A stretch of 31,452 bases of DNA from JADFRG01 sp048054495 (GTDB lineage Bacteria > Chloroflexota > Anaerolineae > Anaerolineales > E44-bin32): contig JBGMQN010000019.1 of NCBI GenBank assembly GCA_048054495.1, positions 1 to 31,452 on the forward strand, in the 5' to 3' direction. Position 1 is the first letter of the stretch, and every line of letters starts with the position of its first letter. Made by a program: the position numbers and the translations under genes. The notes beneath the pieces are model-generated. The model was not told where the DNA came from. It ran no database searches and worked only from the letters and a program-made list of their open reading frames with translations. Shown here in pieces: positions 16,673 to 24,758 of this stretch.

Positions 16673-17476
16673 TCACGCTTCGACCGGGATCACGTACAGG
16701 CATCCAGCATTCACCGCGCCGTTGCTCTCGTCCAGATCGCGCTGGGTGATGGAATAGGGCCCGAGCGCGATGACGTAGCGCGCGGTGAAGGGTGCCACAA
16801 AATCCACCGTGTCTTTCTTGCTGTTTACAAAGGAGTCGAGCAAGAACATCTGTGAGTCGAAGATGTAAGTCTCCCCATATGGGAAGTCGGTGCGGATCTC
16901 GTAGGTTTGGTCTTGCTCGAGATCGACGTAGAACAACAATCTGCCGCCGGTCGTGATCAGCCGCAGCGGATAGCAGATCGTGTTCACCAACGCCGGAGGC
17001 GCCTGAAAGGTGCGAAAGAGAAATACCAGCGTCCCCGCCGGCTTGCCCACCCCCGGAATGGGATTCTGGATGAGGATGGTGCCAGTGGGGAGATCCAGAT
17101 CCAGGACGTCTCGGTAAACAAAATTTAACCCGCGGCGAATGATGAGATTTCGAGCGTCTCGATAGTACATGCCGATAACGTCCGGAACCTCTACCCATCC
17201 TGCAGGCAGGGGAGTTGGTGTGTAGGTTTCGGTGGACGTCGCCGTAGGCAGCGGGGTTTCGGTTGCCGTGGCCGTAGGCACCGGCGTTGGAGTCTCGGTA
17301 GCGGTCGGCTCCGGCGTAGGGGTCTCGCTGGGAACGGGAGCGTCCGTCGGAGGAACGACTTCGAGGGTAGGTTCGATTTGTTCACCGGCCAGGCCGCTGC
17401 ATGCGCTGAGCGCGAGAGTCACGGCAAGAGCCGCAAGCAAGGCCAGGCGATGAACGGGGGTCTCGATCCAGCTCAT
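16673..17476 (-). CDS. PASTA-domain lipoprotein
   Basis: A 267-residue protein with a signal peptide ending LSAC (Cys26), a Thr/Pro/Glu repeat linker (about 40-92), one PASTA domain (about 95-154) and a C-terminal domain of about 110 residues. The PASTA domain opens with VEVPDVIGMYYRDARNLI and ends QNPIPGVGKPAGTLVFLF, the canonical pattern. PASTA domains bind uncrosslinked peptidoglycan or muropeptides in kinases and penicillin-binding proteins; here the domain sits on a lipid-anchored protein with no kinase or transpeptidase. The C-terminal domain (LLFYVDLEQDQTYEIRTDF) resembles a beta-sandwich carbohydrate- or solute-binding fold, but I do not recognise it. It lies between TerC and the anchored protease in one direction. 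Confidence 0.82.
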   Translation of the reverse strand: MSWIETPVHRLALLAALAVTLALSACSGLAGEQIEPTLEVVPPTDAPVPSETPTPEPTATETPTPVPTATATETPLPTATSTETYTPTPLPAGWVEVPDVIGMYYRDARNLIIRRGLNFVYRDVLDLDLPTGTILIQNPIPGVGKPAGTLVFLFRTFQAPPALVNTICYPLRLITTGGRLLFYVDLEQDQTYEIRTDFPYGETYIFDSQMFLLDSFVNSKKDTVDFVAPFTARYVIALGPYSITQRDLDESNGAVNAGCLYVIPVEA

Positions 17477-17553
17477 GACTCAAGTCTGCGTCAGAGCGTG
17501 AAATGACGCAAGCAGGGGGGAGACTGGTCACGATTGTGATTCGGTTTCCCGAT

Positions 17554-18333
17554 CTAGCCCCCTGCCGGAGCCGCAGCACCTTCGTCCCCATTTCCTGCTA
17601 CGTAGCGCTGCCGTAGATGAACCGGATCTGCGGCTGGTCTCCGAATTCGCAGGTTGATCATTTCCACGAGCAGCGAGAAGAACATGGCGAAGTAGATGTA
17701 GCCCTTCGGAATTTCGACACCCAGACCTTCCGCCACGAGCGAAAAACCCACCAGCAGCAAAAAGCTGAGGGCAAGGACCTTGATCGTCGGGCGCTCGTTT
17801 ACGAACTCGCTGATGGGCCCGGAGGCGACCAGCATGATCAAGACTGCGATGATCACCGCCGTTACCATTACCCAGATCTCATTGGACATGCCGACTGCGG
17901 TCAGCACCGAATCCAGAGAAAACACGACATCCAGCAGCACGATCTGTATCAAAACCGCCCCAAACGTCGCCTTCACCGCGGCCGAGCGGTATCCCGATTC
18001 GTTCTCCAGCTTGTCGTGAATCTCATAGGTGGCTTTGGCGAGCAGGAACAGCCCGCCTCCGATGAGAATCAGGCCGCGTCCCGTGACCTCAAATCCAAAG
18101 ACCGTGAAGAGCGGGTCCGTCAGCCCCACCAGCCAGCTCAAGGAGAAGAGCAGCGCGATGCGCACCAACATGGCCATGAGCAGGCCCACCTGCCGCGCCT
18201 TATCCTGCTGATCGCGCGGCAGCTTGCCCGCCAGGATCGAGATGAAGATGATGTTGTCGATCCCAAGCACGATCTCGAGTGCGGTCAAGGTGAGCAGTGC
18301 GATCCATATCTCAGGATCGGTGATCCATTCCAT
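17554..18333 (-). CDS. TerC-family membrane protein
   Basis: A 259-residue integral membrane protein with about seven helices. It carries the two acidic signature helices of the TerC/Alx family: LEIVLGIDNIIFISI near the N-terminus and LLDVVFSLDSVLTAVGM near residue 135. Relatives are implicated in manganese or other metal export and in metalation of exported proteins. A charged loop (ATYEIHDKLENESGY) separates the halves. The C-terminal tail (about 230-259) is cytosolic, Arg-rich then Gly/Ala-rich. AAGGG lies upstream of the ATG at 18333. It begins 25 bp after the aminotransferase stop and continues into the PASTA gene 77 bp later, consistent with an operon. Confidence 0.9.
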   Translation of the reverse strand: MEWITDPEIWIALLTLTALEIVLGIDNIIFISILAGKLPRDQQDKARQVGLLMAMLVRIALLFSLSWLVGLTDPLFTVFGFEVTGRGLILIGGGLFLLAKATYEIHDKLENESGYRSAAVKATFGAVLIQIVLLDVVFSLDSVLTAVGMSNEIWVMVTAVIIAVLIMLVASGPISEFVNERPTIKVLALSFLLLVGFSLVAEGLGVEIPKGYIYFAMFFSLLVEMINLRIRRPAADPVHLRQRYVAGNGDEGAAAPAGG

Positions 18334-18358
18334 CTCGTTTACCCTTCTCTGTTAGCGG

Positions 18359-19576
18359 CTAATTCCAATCTCGGGTCACAACTTCATCGCCCATTGTTAT
18401 TTCGGGCGGCTGACCGGGATCGAGCGCCCACTTAATGCGACGGGCGCCTTCCACCACATCTTGTGCAGTGCCGGCGAACCCCAAGCGGAGATGGCCATCC
18501 ATACCAAATTCGACACCCGGCACGGTCACGACCAGTGCTTTCTCTAACAAGAATTCTGCGAGCGCCAGTGAGTCGGGATTGAAAGCCGAAAAGTCGGGAA
18601 AGCTATAGAGGCCTCCCTGCGACCGCTCGACCTTCAGACCGTCTAGATCGGCCAATTCCTCCAGCAGCCGATCGCGATTGGCTTCAAGGTGCGCGCGGAG
18701 CTCCTGAACCACATTCTGATCCCCCGTCAGGGCGCCTTCTGCGGCGGCCTGAGAGATGACCGAAGCGTTCGAGGTCATTTGTCCCTGAAGCCTGTTGATG
18801 GCGGAAGTCACTTCGGCGGGTGCGACGGACCAGCCCAGGCGGAATCCGGTCATCCCATAGAGCTTTGAGACTCCGCTAATGACAATGACATGCGAGGAGT
18901 CAACATCCATGCTGGAATAGCGATAGGCGGAGGGTGCCTCGCGGCCGTCAAACACCAGCTCGCGATAGATGTCATCCATGATGAGGTATACCCCCCGGTC
19001 CTCGCAAAACTCGACCAACTTCTCCAGAAAAGCACCTGAAGCAACCATCCCGGAAGGATTGTTGGGGCTGTTGAGCAGGATCGCGGCCGTGTTGTCGTCT
19101 ACCGCCTGGATTACGGAGTCGACATCCGGCATGAGCGAACCCGGCTCTGGTTGAACGAAAGTGGGGCTTCCTCGTACCAGTTTCACCATTTCCGGATAGG
19201 TGACCCAGTAGGGCACCGGCATAAGCACCTTGTCGCCGGGATTGACAATCGCCATCAGCACGTTGAATAGCGCGTGCTTCGACCCGTTTGAGGCAACTAC
19301 GTTCGTCTGCGGAACCTCCCTGCCGTAGCGTTCCGTCGTGTAATCCGCGATGGCTCTACGCAGTGAGGGAAGGCCTGCGGCAGCGGTGTACTTGATGTAT
19401 CCGTCTTCCAGTTTGTCGGAAGAGGCGGCGAGCGCGGTCTCCGGCGCTCTATTCTTGGGTTCTCCGATACCTAGGTGGATTACCGGCTTCCCCTCTGCTC
19501 GCAGCTGGTTGGCTCGGTCGTTAAACTTCATGGTTGCAGACTCGGAGACGGATGCTGCCAGGTAGCTGATTCTCAT
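18359..19576 (-). CDS. Class I PLP-dependent aminotransferase
   Basis: A 405-residue fold-type I aminotransferase, aspartate-aminotransferase subgroup I gamma in style. Visible landmarks are GIGEPKNRAPE near the N-terminus, SNGSKHALFN, the NSPNNPSG loop, MDDIYRELV (the Asp that contacts the pyridine nitrogen), the PLP lysine in SGVSKLYGMTGFRLGW, and the C-terminal LRLGFAG with the carboxylate-binding Arg. It most likely uses aspartate or another amino acid with 2-oxoglutarate; exact specificity is open. I chose the ATG at 19576, which has GGGAG five bases upstream. A GTG four codons earlier would overlap that site. It heads the minus-strand group aminotransferase - TerC - PASTA - protease. 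Confidence 0.9.
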   Translation of the reverse strand: MRISYLAASVSESATMKFNDRANQLRAEGKPVIHLGIGEPKNRAPETALAASSDKLEDGYIKYTAAAGLPSLRRAIADYTTERYGREVPQTNVVASNGSKHALFNVLMAIVNPGDKVLMPVPYWVTYPEMVKLVRGSPTFVQPEPGSLMPDVDSVIQAVDDNTAAILLNSPNNPSGMVASGAFLEKLVEFCEDRGVYLIMDDIYRELVFDGREAPSAYRYSSMDVDSSHVIVISGVSKLYGMTGFRLGWSVAPAEVTSAINRLQGQMTSNASVISQAAAEGALTGDQNVVQELRAHLEANRDRLLEELADLDGLKVERSQGGLYSFPDFSAFNPDSLALAEFLLEKALVVTVPGVEFGMDGHLRLGFAGTAQDVVEGARRIKWALDPGQPPEITMGDEVVTRDWN

Positions 19577-19675
19577 GGTTACTCCCACTTCTACAGGAAC
19601 AAGGGCAAATTGTAGTACGGAAATCCGCGGCCCAGGCGCGTAGGCGCGCTCTCAAACTCCGGAGGACACAGAAGT

Positions 19676-19705
19676 TATAATCCTTGGTTGCGGAGGTGCA
19701 CTATA
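19676..19705 (+). promoter_or_regulatory. TATAAT, GGAGG and apparent ATA start of the TerB-like gene
   Basis: TATAAT at 19676-19681 is followed by GGAGG at 19692-19696. Six bases later comes ATA at 19703-19705, exactly where the conserved N-terminus begins. No ATG or GTG is in frame; the only alternative is a TTG at 19688, which would place the GGAGG inside the coding region. Confidence 0.6.
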
Positions 19706-20635
19706 TCAAACTCAGAACTCATCTTAACGCTCGGCAAGGTGATCATCGCGGCCGCCTGGGCAGATCATGAGGTCTCGAACGAAGAGATCAATAACCTGAA
19801 GGATCTCCTGTTCAGGTTGCCCGAACTGACCGGCCGCGAGTGGGCCATGCTCGAGATGTACATCGAATCGCCCATCGGTGATGCGGAGCGCGAGCGGCTG
19901 GTGGATCAACTCAAGGGCCAGCTTCAATCGTCCGCGGACAAGGCGCTTGCCAAGCAGGCGCTCGAAGAACTGGCCAGCGCGGATGGAGTCATCACGGATG
20001 AAGAGCGGGAGGTCGTCGATTCGATCAAGGACGAGATCGATTCGGTCGGCGTCGGCGTGTTCGGCCAGGTGGGCCGTCTCCTCTCAGGCCCGGTTTCCCG
20101 CCGCGAGGAAGCCCTGCGCGAGGCTCCCAACCGCGAAGATCATTTCGAGGACTACATCAAGAACAAGGTGTACTACGGGCTGCAGCTCCGGATGGAGGGC
20201 GACGACGGAAAGGCGCCAGGAATTGAAATCCCGGATTCCGAATTGCGGCTGCTTTCATTGGCCGGCGGCCTCATGGCGCGAGTGGCGCACGTCGATTTGG
20301 ATGTAACCGACGAGGAAACCGCATCCATGGCGAAGGCGCTACAGACGGGCTGGAGCTTAAGCGGCGATCAAGCCGCGTTTGTGGTCGAGGTGGCGGTATC
20401 CGAGATCGGCCCTGACATGGACTACTATCGACTGACGCGGGAATTCTTCGAGGGCACGCGCGAGGAGCAGCGCGTGGAGTTTCTCAAGGTGCTTTTCGCG
20501 GTGGCGGACGCCGACGGTCGCGTGTCGAACGAAGAGATCGAGGAGATCCGCACTATCGCAAACGCATTGCGCTTGCCCCACAAAACCTTTATCGATGCGA
20601 AGCTGACGATCCCCAAAGAGCACAGGGCGAGCTAG
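19703..20635 (+). CDS. TerB-like tellurite-resistance-domain protein
   Basis: A cytosolic, acidic, all-helical protein of about 310 residues with two TerB-like modules. The first (about 1-105) reads LTLGKVIIAAAWADHEVSNE and then SADGVITDEEREVVDSI. The second (about 180-300) has LMARVAHVDLDVTDEE and FAVADADGRVSNEEIEEI. The repeated [AD]-x-[AD]-D-G-x-[VI]-[ST]-x-E-E motifs are the conserved metal-binding-like acidic segments of TerB. Function is uncertain; TerB relatives bind metal ions and associate with membrane stress complexes that include TerC-type proteins. A TerC gene lies in the divergent operon 1.4 kb away, a suggestive but unproven link. The start is probably the unusual ATA at 19703, with TTG 19688 as the conservative alternative. 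Confidence 0.75.
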   Translation: MSNSELILTLGKVIIAAAWADHEVSNEEINNLKDLLFRLPELTGREWAMLEMYIESPIGDAERERLVDQLKGQLQSSADKALAKQALEELASADGVITDEEREVVDSIKDEIDSVGVGVFGQVGRLLSGPVSRREEALREAPNREDHFEDYIKNKVYYGLQLRMEGDDGKAPGIEIPDSELRLLSLAGGLMARVAHVDLDVTDEETASMAKALQTGWSLSGDQAAFVVEVAVSEIGPDMDYYRLTREFFEGTREEQRVEFLKVLFAVADADGRVSNEEIEEIRTIANALRLPHKTFIDAKLTIPKEHRAS

Positions 20636-20689
20636 CCGCCAGAACTGGCTCTTCGCGCGTTAGCCGTGGTAATAGTATGCGTCTGGCGG
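20636..20689. terminator. Long-range inverted repeat between convergent genes
   Basis: CCGCCAGA at 20636-20643 pairs perfectly with TCTGGCGG at 20682-20689, with a weaker GGCT/AGCC pairing inside the loop. It lies between the converging TerB-like and sthA genes, and the right arm ends 14 bp from the sthA stop. Confidence 0.35.
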
Positions 20690-20702
20690 TAGAGGAATTC
20701 GC

Positions 20703-22160
20703 TCAGCCGGAGGCCTCTTTGCCCATGGGCTGGATGGAAATCGTATCTTGGGACGAGCCCATGCGGTTGATGCCATCGAAAGCGGCCGTCTTGTAGCCCT
20801 CCGCCAGGGTCGGGTAGTTGAAGACGGTATTGATAAAGTAATCCACCTTTCCACCATAGGCGAGAACCGCCTGCCCGATGTGGATCAGCTCGCTAGATCC
20901 CTCTCCAATAATATGCACTCCCAGTAGCTCACCGGTGCCAAGGCGGAACACGAGCTTGAGCAGCCCGCTGCTATCGCCGATGATCTGGCCGCGTGCGATC
21001 TCCCTATAGCTGGCCTTCCCCACTTCGTAGGGAACGCCGGCTTCAGTCAGCTCCTGCTCGTTCTTGCCCACAATAGAGATCTCTGGAATGGTATAGATAC
21101 CGTACGGGAAAAGCTCCGGGAGGCTCTCACTTTCAATCCCGAATGCGTGGCGAGCCGCCAGCCTCCCCTGTTCCATTGAAGTAGACGCCAGGCTTGGGAA
21201 ACCGATGACATCTCCGACGGCATAAATGCTGGGAACCTCGGTCTGGTAGTGCTCATTGACGATAATTCGCCCTCGCTCATCCGGCTGAATTCCCACCGCA
21301 TCGAGCCCGAGCTTCTGGGTGGCTCCCGTGCGGCCGATACTGTAAAGCGCTTGCTCGGTCGTAAGTTTCTTGCCGCTTGCCAGGTGTATCCGCACCTGCT
21401 CGCCCAGATCGGTTTCGATCAGCTCGATGGCTGTGACTTCTTCCCCGAGGCGCATAGTGACCCGATTCTCTCGCAGGTGGTAGACGAGCGTGTCCACTAT
21501 CTCGGCATCGACGAAGTCGAGCAGCCGCTGCCGCTTGTCGATCAGGGTTACGCGCACGCCGAGCGTAGCGAACATCGAGGCATACTCACTACCGATAACG
21601 CCCGCCCCAACGACCGCCATGGTCTTTGGAATGACATCTAGTTTCGGAATATCGCTGCTGGCCAGAATTCGCCTTCCGTCGAAGGCGATATCCGGGTCGC
21701 GCGTGGCGCTGGAACCGGTCGCCACCACGATCTTGTCGGCGATCACGGTCCGATGGCCGCTTTCCGTCACCGAAGCCAGGCTAAGCGTGTTCGCATCGAC
21801 GAAAGAAGCCTCGGCGGTGATCAACTCCACTCCGTTGCGTTGGAGCTGATGGCGCGCTACATCGAGCTCGTTTCGCACCACATAGTCGGTCCGAACCAGC
21901 AGGTCAGACATGCTGATATCCTGCTTAACGGAGTAAGCCATCCCGTAGATCCCGCGCAAACGATAGCCGGATAGATAAAGCACCGCCTCCCGCAGCGTCT
22001 TGCTCGGGATAGTGCCGGTATTGATCCATGCTCCGCCGACGACGGTTTTACGCTCTGCGATCGCCACCCGCTTTCCTAACTTGGCAGCCTGGATGGCGGC
22101 TCGCTGGCCCCCCGGGCCAGAGCCGATCACAAACAGGTCGTAATCGTATTGAGACGTCAT
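20703..22160 (-). CDS. sthA: Soluble NAD(P) transhydrogenase
   Basis: A 485-residue flavoprotein of the pyridine nucleotide-disulphide oxidoreductase family. It has the FAD-binding GSGPGGQRAA near the N-terminus, the NAD(P)-binding VVGAGVIGSEYASMFA near 180, the YAVGDVIGFPSLASTSMEQGR FAD motif near 315 (key residues GD and MEQGR), and the C-terminal dimerisation domain with HIIGEGSSELIHIGQ. The redox-active CxxxxC of lipoamide and glutathione reductases is absent. The equivalent stretch is GGAWINTGTIPSKTLREA, matching SthA/UdhA. The enzyme transfers hydride between NADH and NADPH pools in the cytosol. A TAGAAT (minus strand, 22194-22199) about 34 nt upstream may be its -10. The surrounding genes are unrelated. 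Confidence 0.92.
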   Translation of the reverse strand: MTSQYDYDLFVIGSGPGGQRAAIQAAKLGKRVAIAERKTVVGGAWINTGTIPSKTLREAVLYLSGYRLRGIYGMAYSVKQDISMSDLLVRTDYVVRNELDVARHQLQRNGVELITAEASFVDANTLSLASVTESGHRTVIADKIVVATGSSATRDPDIAFDGRRILASSDIPKLDVIPKTMAVVGAGVIGSEYASMFATLGVRVTLIDKRQRLLDFVDAEIVDTLVYHLRENRVTMRLGEEVTAIELIETDLGEQVRIHLASGKKLTTEQALYSIGRTGATQKLGLDAVGIQPDERGRIIVNEHYQTEVPSIYAVGDVIGFPSLASTSMEQGRLAARHAFGIESESLPELFPYGIYTIPEISIVGKNEQELTEAGVPYEVGKASYREIARGQIIGDSSGLLKLVFRLGTGELLGVHIIGEGSSELIHIGQAVLAYGGKVDYFINTVFNYPTLAEGYKTAAFDGINRMGSSQDTISIQPMGKEASG

Positions 22161-22302
22161 AGGGTCAGATATGGGATCTAGGCTTGGATCCGTATTCTAC
22201 CCCCCGAGGTTGGAGTCGGGCTTGAGCACAGGCTCGGCACGGGCCGCGCGCGCCGGTGTCCGCGACCGAACGCGGGTCGAGGCGGCAACTGTGGGGCGCG
22301 GT

Positions 22303-22318
22303 CCGGGCAAAGGCCCGG
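22303..22318 (-). terminator. Short GC hairpin downstream of the TPR gene
   Basis: CCGGGC and GCCCGG pair around a 4-nt loop, 33 bp beyond the TPR-protein stop on the minus strand. It lacks a T-tract, so it is only a possible terminator. Confidence 0.35.
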
Positions 22319-22350
22319 GTGGTATTGGATGAAATCTGCGCCGTCAAACC

Positions 22351-23481
22351 TCAAGGGGTACCTGTAGTGGGAGTTGGGGACAGTGTCGAAGTAGGCGTCG
22401 CGGTCTCCGACGGCGTGGGGCTGGGTCCTGTGGTCTCCGTGACTGTCGGGGTCGGTGAGGGCCCTGGAGATGGGGTTACGGTGGTTGTGAGATCGATGGT
22501 CGGGCTGGGTGTGGGGCTGGGTGCGGGCGCGGTGGCCGTCAGACAAATAGCGAAGGCCTCTGTTGCTGTGGGTGCCTTTCCGGCATCCTCGCGGGTCTGG
22601 AGGGAGGCGCCATACTGTCTTTCCGCCGCGCAAGGGTCCTCCGCCTCCATGAGTTTGTTGCCGTATTCCCAGGCCGCCTGCGAGTATTTCCAGCAGGAAT
22701 CCCAGATGGCGGCGGAGCAGATTTGCGAGAAGTACTCCGTTGCCAACTGCCAGTCCAGGCCAAAGTAGCTGTTAGCAAATAGGTAGAAGGCAGCCGATGT
22801 GCGCCAACTGGAGGCCTGGCTGTCCAATGGGAATAGACGTTCTGCAAGTGTCAGATCGTAGATGCCTTGCTCCTGGTCCCCCTTCCAGATCTTATCCAGG
22901 CCGCGATTGCGCAGGACGGTGAAGAGCAGCTGGTTCACTTCCTCACGCCGAAAATCCGGCGCCTCGGCGATGATTGTCACGAGCATTTCGGCCGCCGCGT
23001 CGTAATCGCCGGCACCGTGCGCGGTTTGAGCAGCGGCGAACAATCCGTCCATTGAGCCAAGATCCAGAGTAGGGGTGGGGCTGACGTTGCGCGTAGGGCT
23101 GGGAGTTGGGGAGGGAGTCGGCGTGGGTTGATCGAGCGCAATAAGCGCTTCGCTCAGGAGCTCACGCGCGGCGCTGTTGTCAGGCTCGATTTCCATGATA
23201 TAGGCAAACCGCTGCCGCGCGAGCTCGTAGCGCCCTTCCAAAAGGTCTTGCACTCCCAGATCGAATTGCTCTTGAACGATGAGCGATGTCTCGGAGTCAT
23301 TGCGCGCGTTCCGCTGATCGAGGCCGGAGGCGTATCCCGAGATGCCCCCGACGCTCAGCACGGCGATGCCAAACAGGAGCACGCCTGCGGCCCATAGCAA
23401 CCAACCGCGCGAAGAGCTCCCTTGCTCTGGTTCTGGTTGAACCGGAGGTCGGAGGGGGCCGGTCTCCTCAAAATTGCTCAT
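22351..23481 (-). CDS. TPR-containing single-pass membrane protein with Thr/Pro tail
   Basis: A 376-residue protein. The cytosolic N-terminus is Pro/Glu-rich, one membrane helix spans about 28-48, and the external part has two TPR-like helical segments separated by a Pro/Thr/Ser linker (about 118-138). The first TPR (FDLGVQDLLEGRYELARQRF) and second (AQTAHGAGDYDAAAEMLVTI) keep the canonical Gly/Ala/Tyr positions. Four or more cysteines lie between about 250 and 310. The last ~60 residues are almost entirely Pro, Thr and Ser, a low-complexity tail that could span or contact the wall. It follows the LCP gene by 81 bp on the same strand, so a role in assembling or positioning wall-linked polymers is plausible but inferred. 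Confidence 0.75.
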   Translation of the reverse strand: MSNFEETGPLRPPVQPEPEQGSSSRGWLLWAAGVLLFGIAVLSVGGISGYASGLDQRNARNDSETSLIVQEQFDLGVQDLLEGRYELARQRFAYIMEIEPDNSAARELLSEALIALDQPTPTPSPTPSPTRNVSPTPTLDLGSMDGLFAAAQTAHGAGDYDAAAEMLVTIIAEAPDFRREEVNQLLFTVLRNRGLDKIWKGDQEQGIYDLTLAERLFPLDSQASSWRTSAAFYLFANSYFGLDWQLATEYFSQICSAAIWDSCWKYSQAAWEYGNKLMEAEDPCAAERQYGASLQTREDAGKAPTATEAFAICLTATAPAPSPTPSPTIDLTTTVTPSPGPSPTPTVTETTGPSPTPSETATPTSTLSPTPTTGTP

Positions 23482-23562
23482 CGGAGCCCTCGCGAGATCT
23501 CAATCCATGCGTATGCGCAATGACGGTCGCGTGTATCGAGCTTCGATCCCAGCACCTTCCGG

Positions 23563-24636
23563 TCATTGGCTGATCAAGCTCGTGTCGACAAACAGCTTGT
23601 CGCGGAGTTTGCGAATCTCGGACGGCACCGGCCGCAGCACCTTCGCTCCTGTATCCGTGGTGTGGAAGCCCACCATATTCGGCGGCGATATCACTTCTTG
23701 CTGGATATCCGCCTTGTCGATGGAAGCGCCCAACCAGGCCAGTGCAATCATCTCATCCAGCGACATGTTTGTACGTACGCCGGATGCCAGTTGCTGATAG
23801 AGGATAGGAGCCTTGGCAACCAGCTGTCCGATCATGTCGAATCCCACCACCCGATCCAGGATAGCCAGGGCCACCTGCTGCTGCCGCTCCGCGCGCGAGA
23901 AATCGCCGCCGGGGCCACGCCGCGTGCGAGCGTAGGCCAAGGTCTCGGCGCCATCCAGGTGATATGGCTTGGCTTCCAACCACCGGCTTGGCCGGCCGAG
24001 GGGCGAGATCTTGATCCGATCCTTAACCAGCACGTCCACTCCCCCGATCTCATCGATGAGGCGCTCGAACGTGCCGAAGTCGACCACCGCATAGTATTGG
24101 ATGGGGACGCCCACCAGGCTCTCGACCGCCTTCATCGCCAGGCCCGGTCCGCCGCCTGGCAGGCGGTTCCCTTCGCCTGAGCTGTAGGCGGTGTTGATGC
24201 GGTTGTGCCTGAACCCCGGGATCTCGATCCATAGGTCGCGTGGAATGGAGAGAATGCTCACCTTTCGAGTGACCGGATCGATAGAGACCAGGATCATGGT
24301 GTCCGAGCGCGGCGCTCCCACCGCGTTCTGCCAATCACGAAAATCAAGCCCCAAGAGCAAGATCGTGACGCGTGTTTTCCCGTTCCAGGGAACAGGGGTG
24401 ACTTCCGGTAGCGGGATGGTTGGCGTAGGGTCACCGGGCAGCGGCGGTTGCCCATTTCCATTGTCTCTGGAAGCAACCACTTGGAACGGGTTAAATCCGG
24501 TGCCGGTCCAGGCCGCACTCAGGTCCCGGGTGATCGAGTGCACGAGGACGCCAAGCACGAGGATGGTGACCACAAAGCCAGCCGTGAGCGCCACAACGGC
24601 CCACTTAGTTCGATCCGATCTGGTACCGCGGCTCAG
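23563..24636 (-). CDS. LCP (LytR-CpsA-Psr) family wall-polymer ligase
   Basis: A 357-residue protein with an N-terminal membrane helix and an external LCP domain. Conserved LCP elements are GAPRSDTMILVSIDP, SIPRDLWIEIPG, HNRINTAYSSG, and the C-terminal YARTRRGPGGDFSRAERQQ with the catalytic-site arginines. These enzymes transfer lipid-linked glycopolymers onto peptidoglycan. A GTG at 24594 would start right at the membrane helix. I extend to a CTG at 24634-24636, which sits 8 nt after a perfect AGGAGG (24645-24650, minus strand) and adds the basic residues SRGTRSDRTKW expected before the helix. An out-of-frame ATG at 24642-24644 reads only 12 codons. TACAAT at 24667-24672 (minus strand) is a likely -10. 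Confidence 0.87.
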   Translation of the reverse strand: MSRGTRSDRTKWAVVALTAGFVVTILVLGVLVHSITRDLSAAWTGTGFNPFQVVASRDNGNGQPPLPGDPTPTIPLPEVTPVPWNGKTRVTILLLGLDFRDWQNAVGAPRSDTMILVSIDPVTRKVSILSIPRDLWIEIPGFRHNRINTAYSSGEGNRLPGGGPGLAMKAVESLVGVPIQYYAVVDFGTFERLIDEIGGVDVLVKDRIKISPLGRPSRWLEAKPYHLDGAETLAYARTRRGPGGDFSRAERQQQVALAILDRVVGFDMIGQLVAKAPILYQQLASGVRTNMSLDEMIALAWLGASIDKADIQQEVISPPNMVGFHTTDTGAKVLRPVPSEIRKLRDKLFVDTSLISQ

Positions 24637-24758
24637 ATGCCATGCCTCCTAGCGTAAAACCGCACTATTGTACTCATTCGGTCATTGCAAGGAAGAGACC
24701 ATGAATCAATAAAACGACTAATCAAATCGATCAGCCGTCGTCGTGCAGTTTATCACCT

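Noticed and set aside
17185..17350. Repetitive Thr/Pro-coding DNA, briefly considered as a CRISPR-like or tandem repeat
   Set aside because: The repeats are irregular, in frame and encode the low-complexity linker of the PASTA lipoprotein. The same applies at 22360-22520 in the TPR gene.
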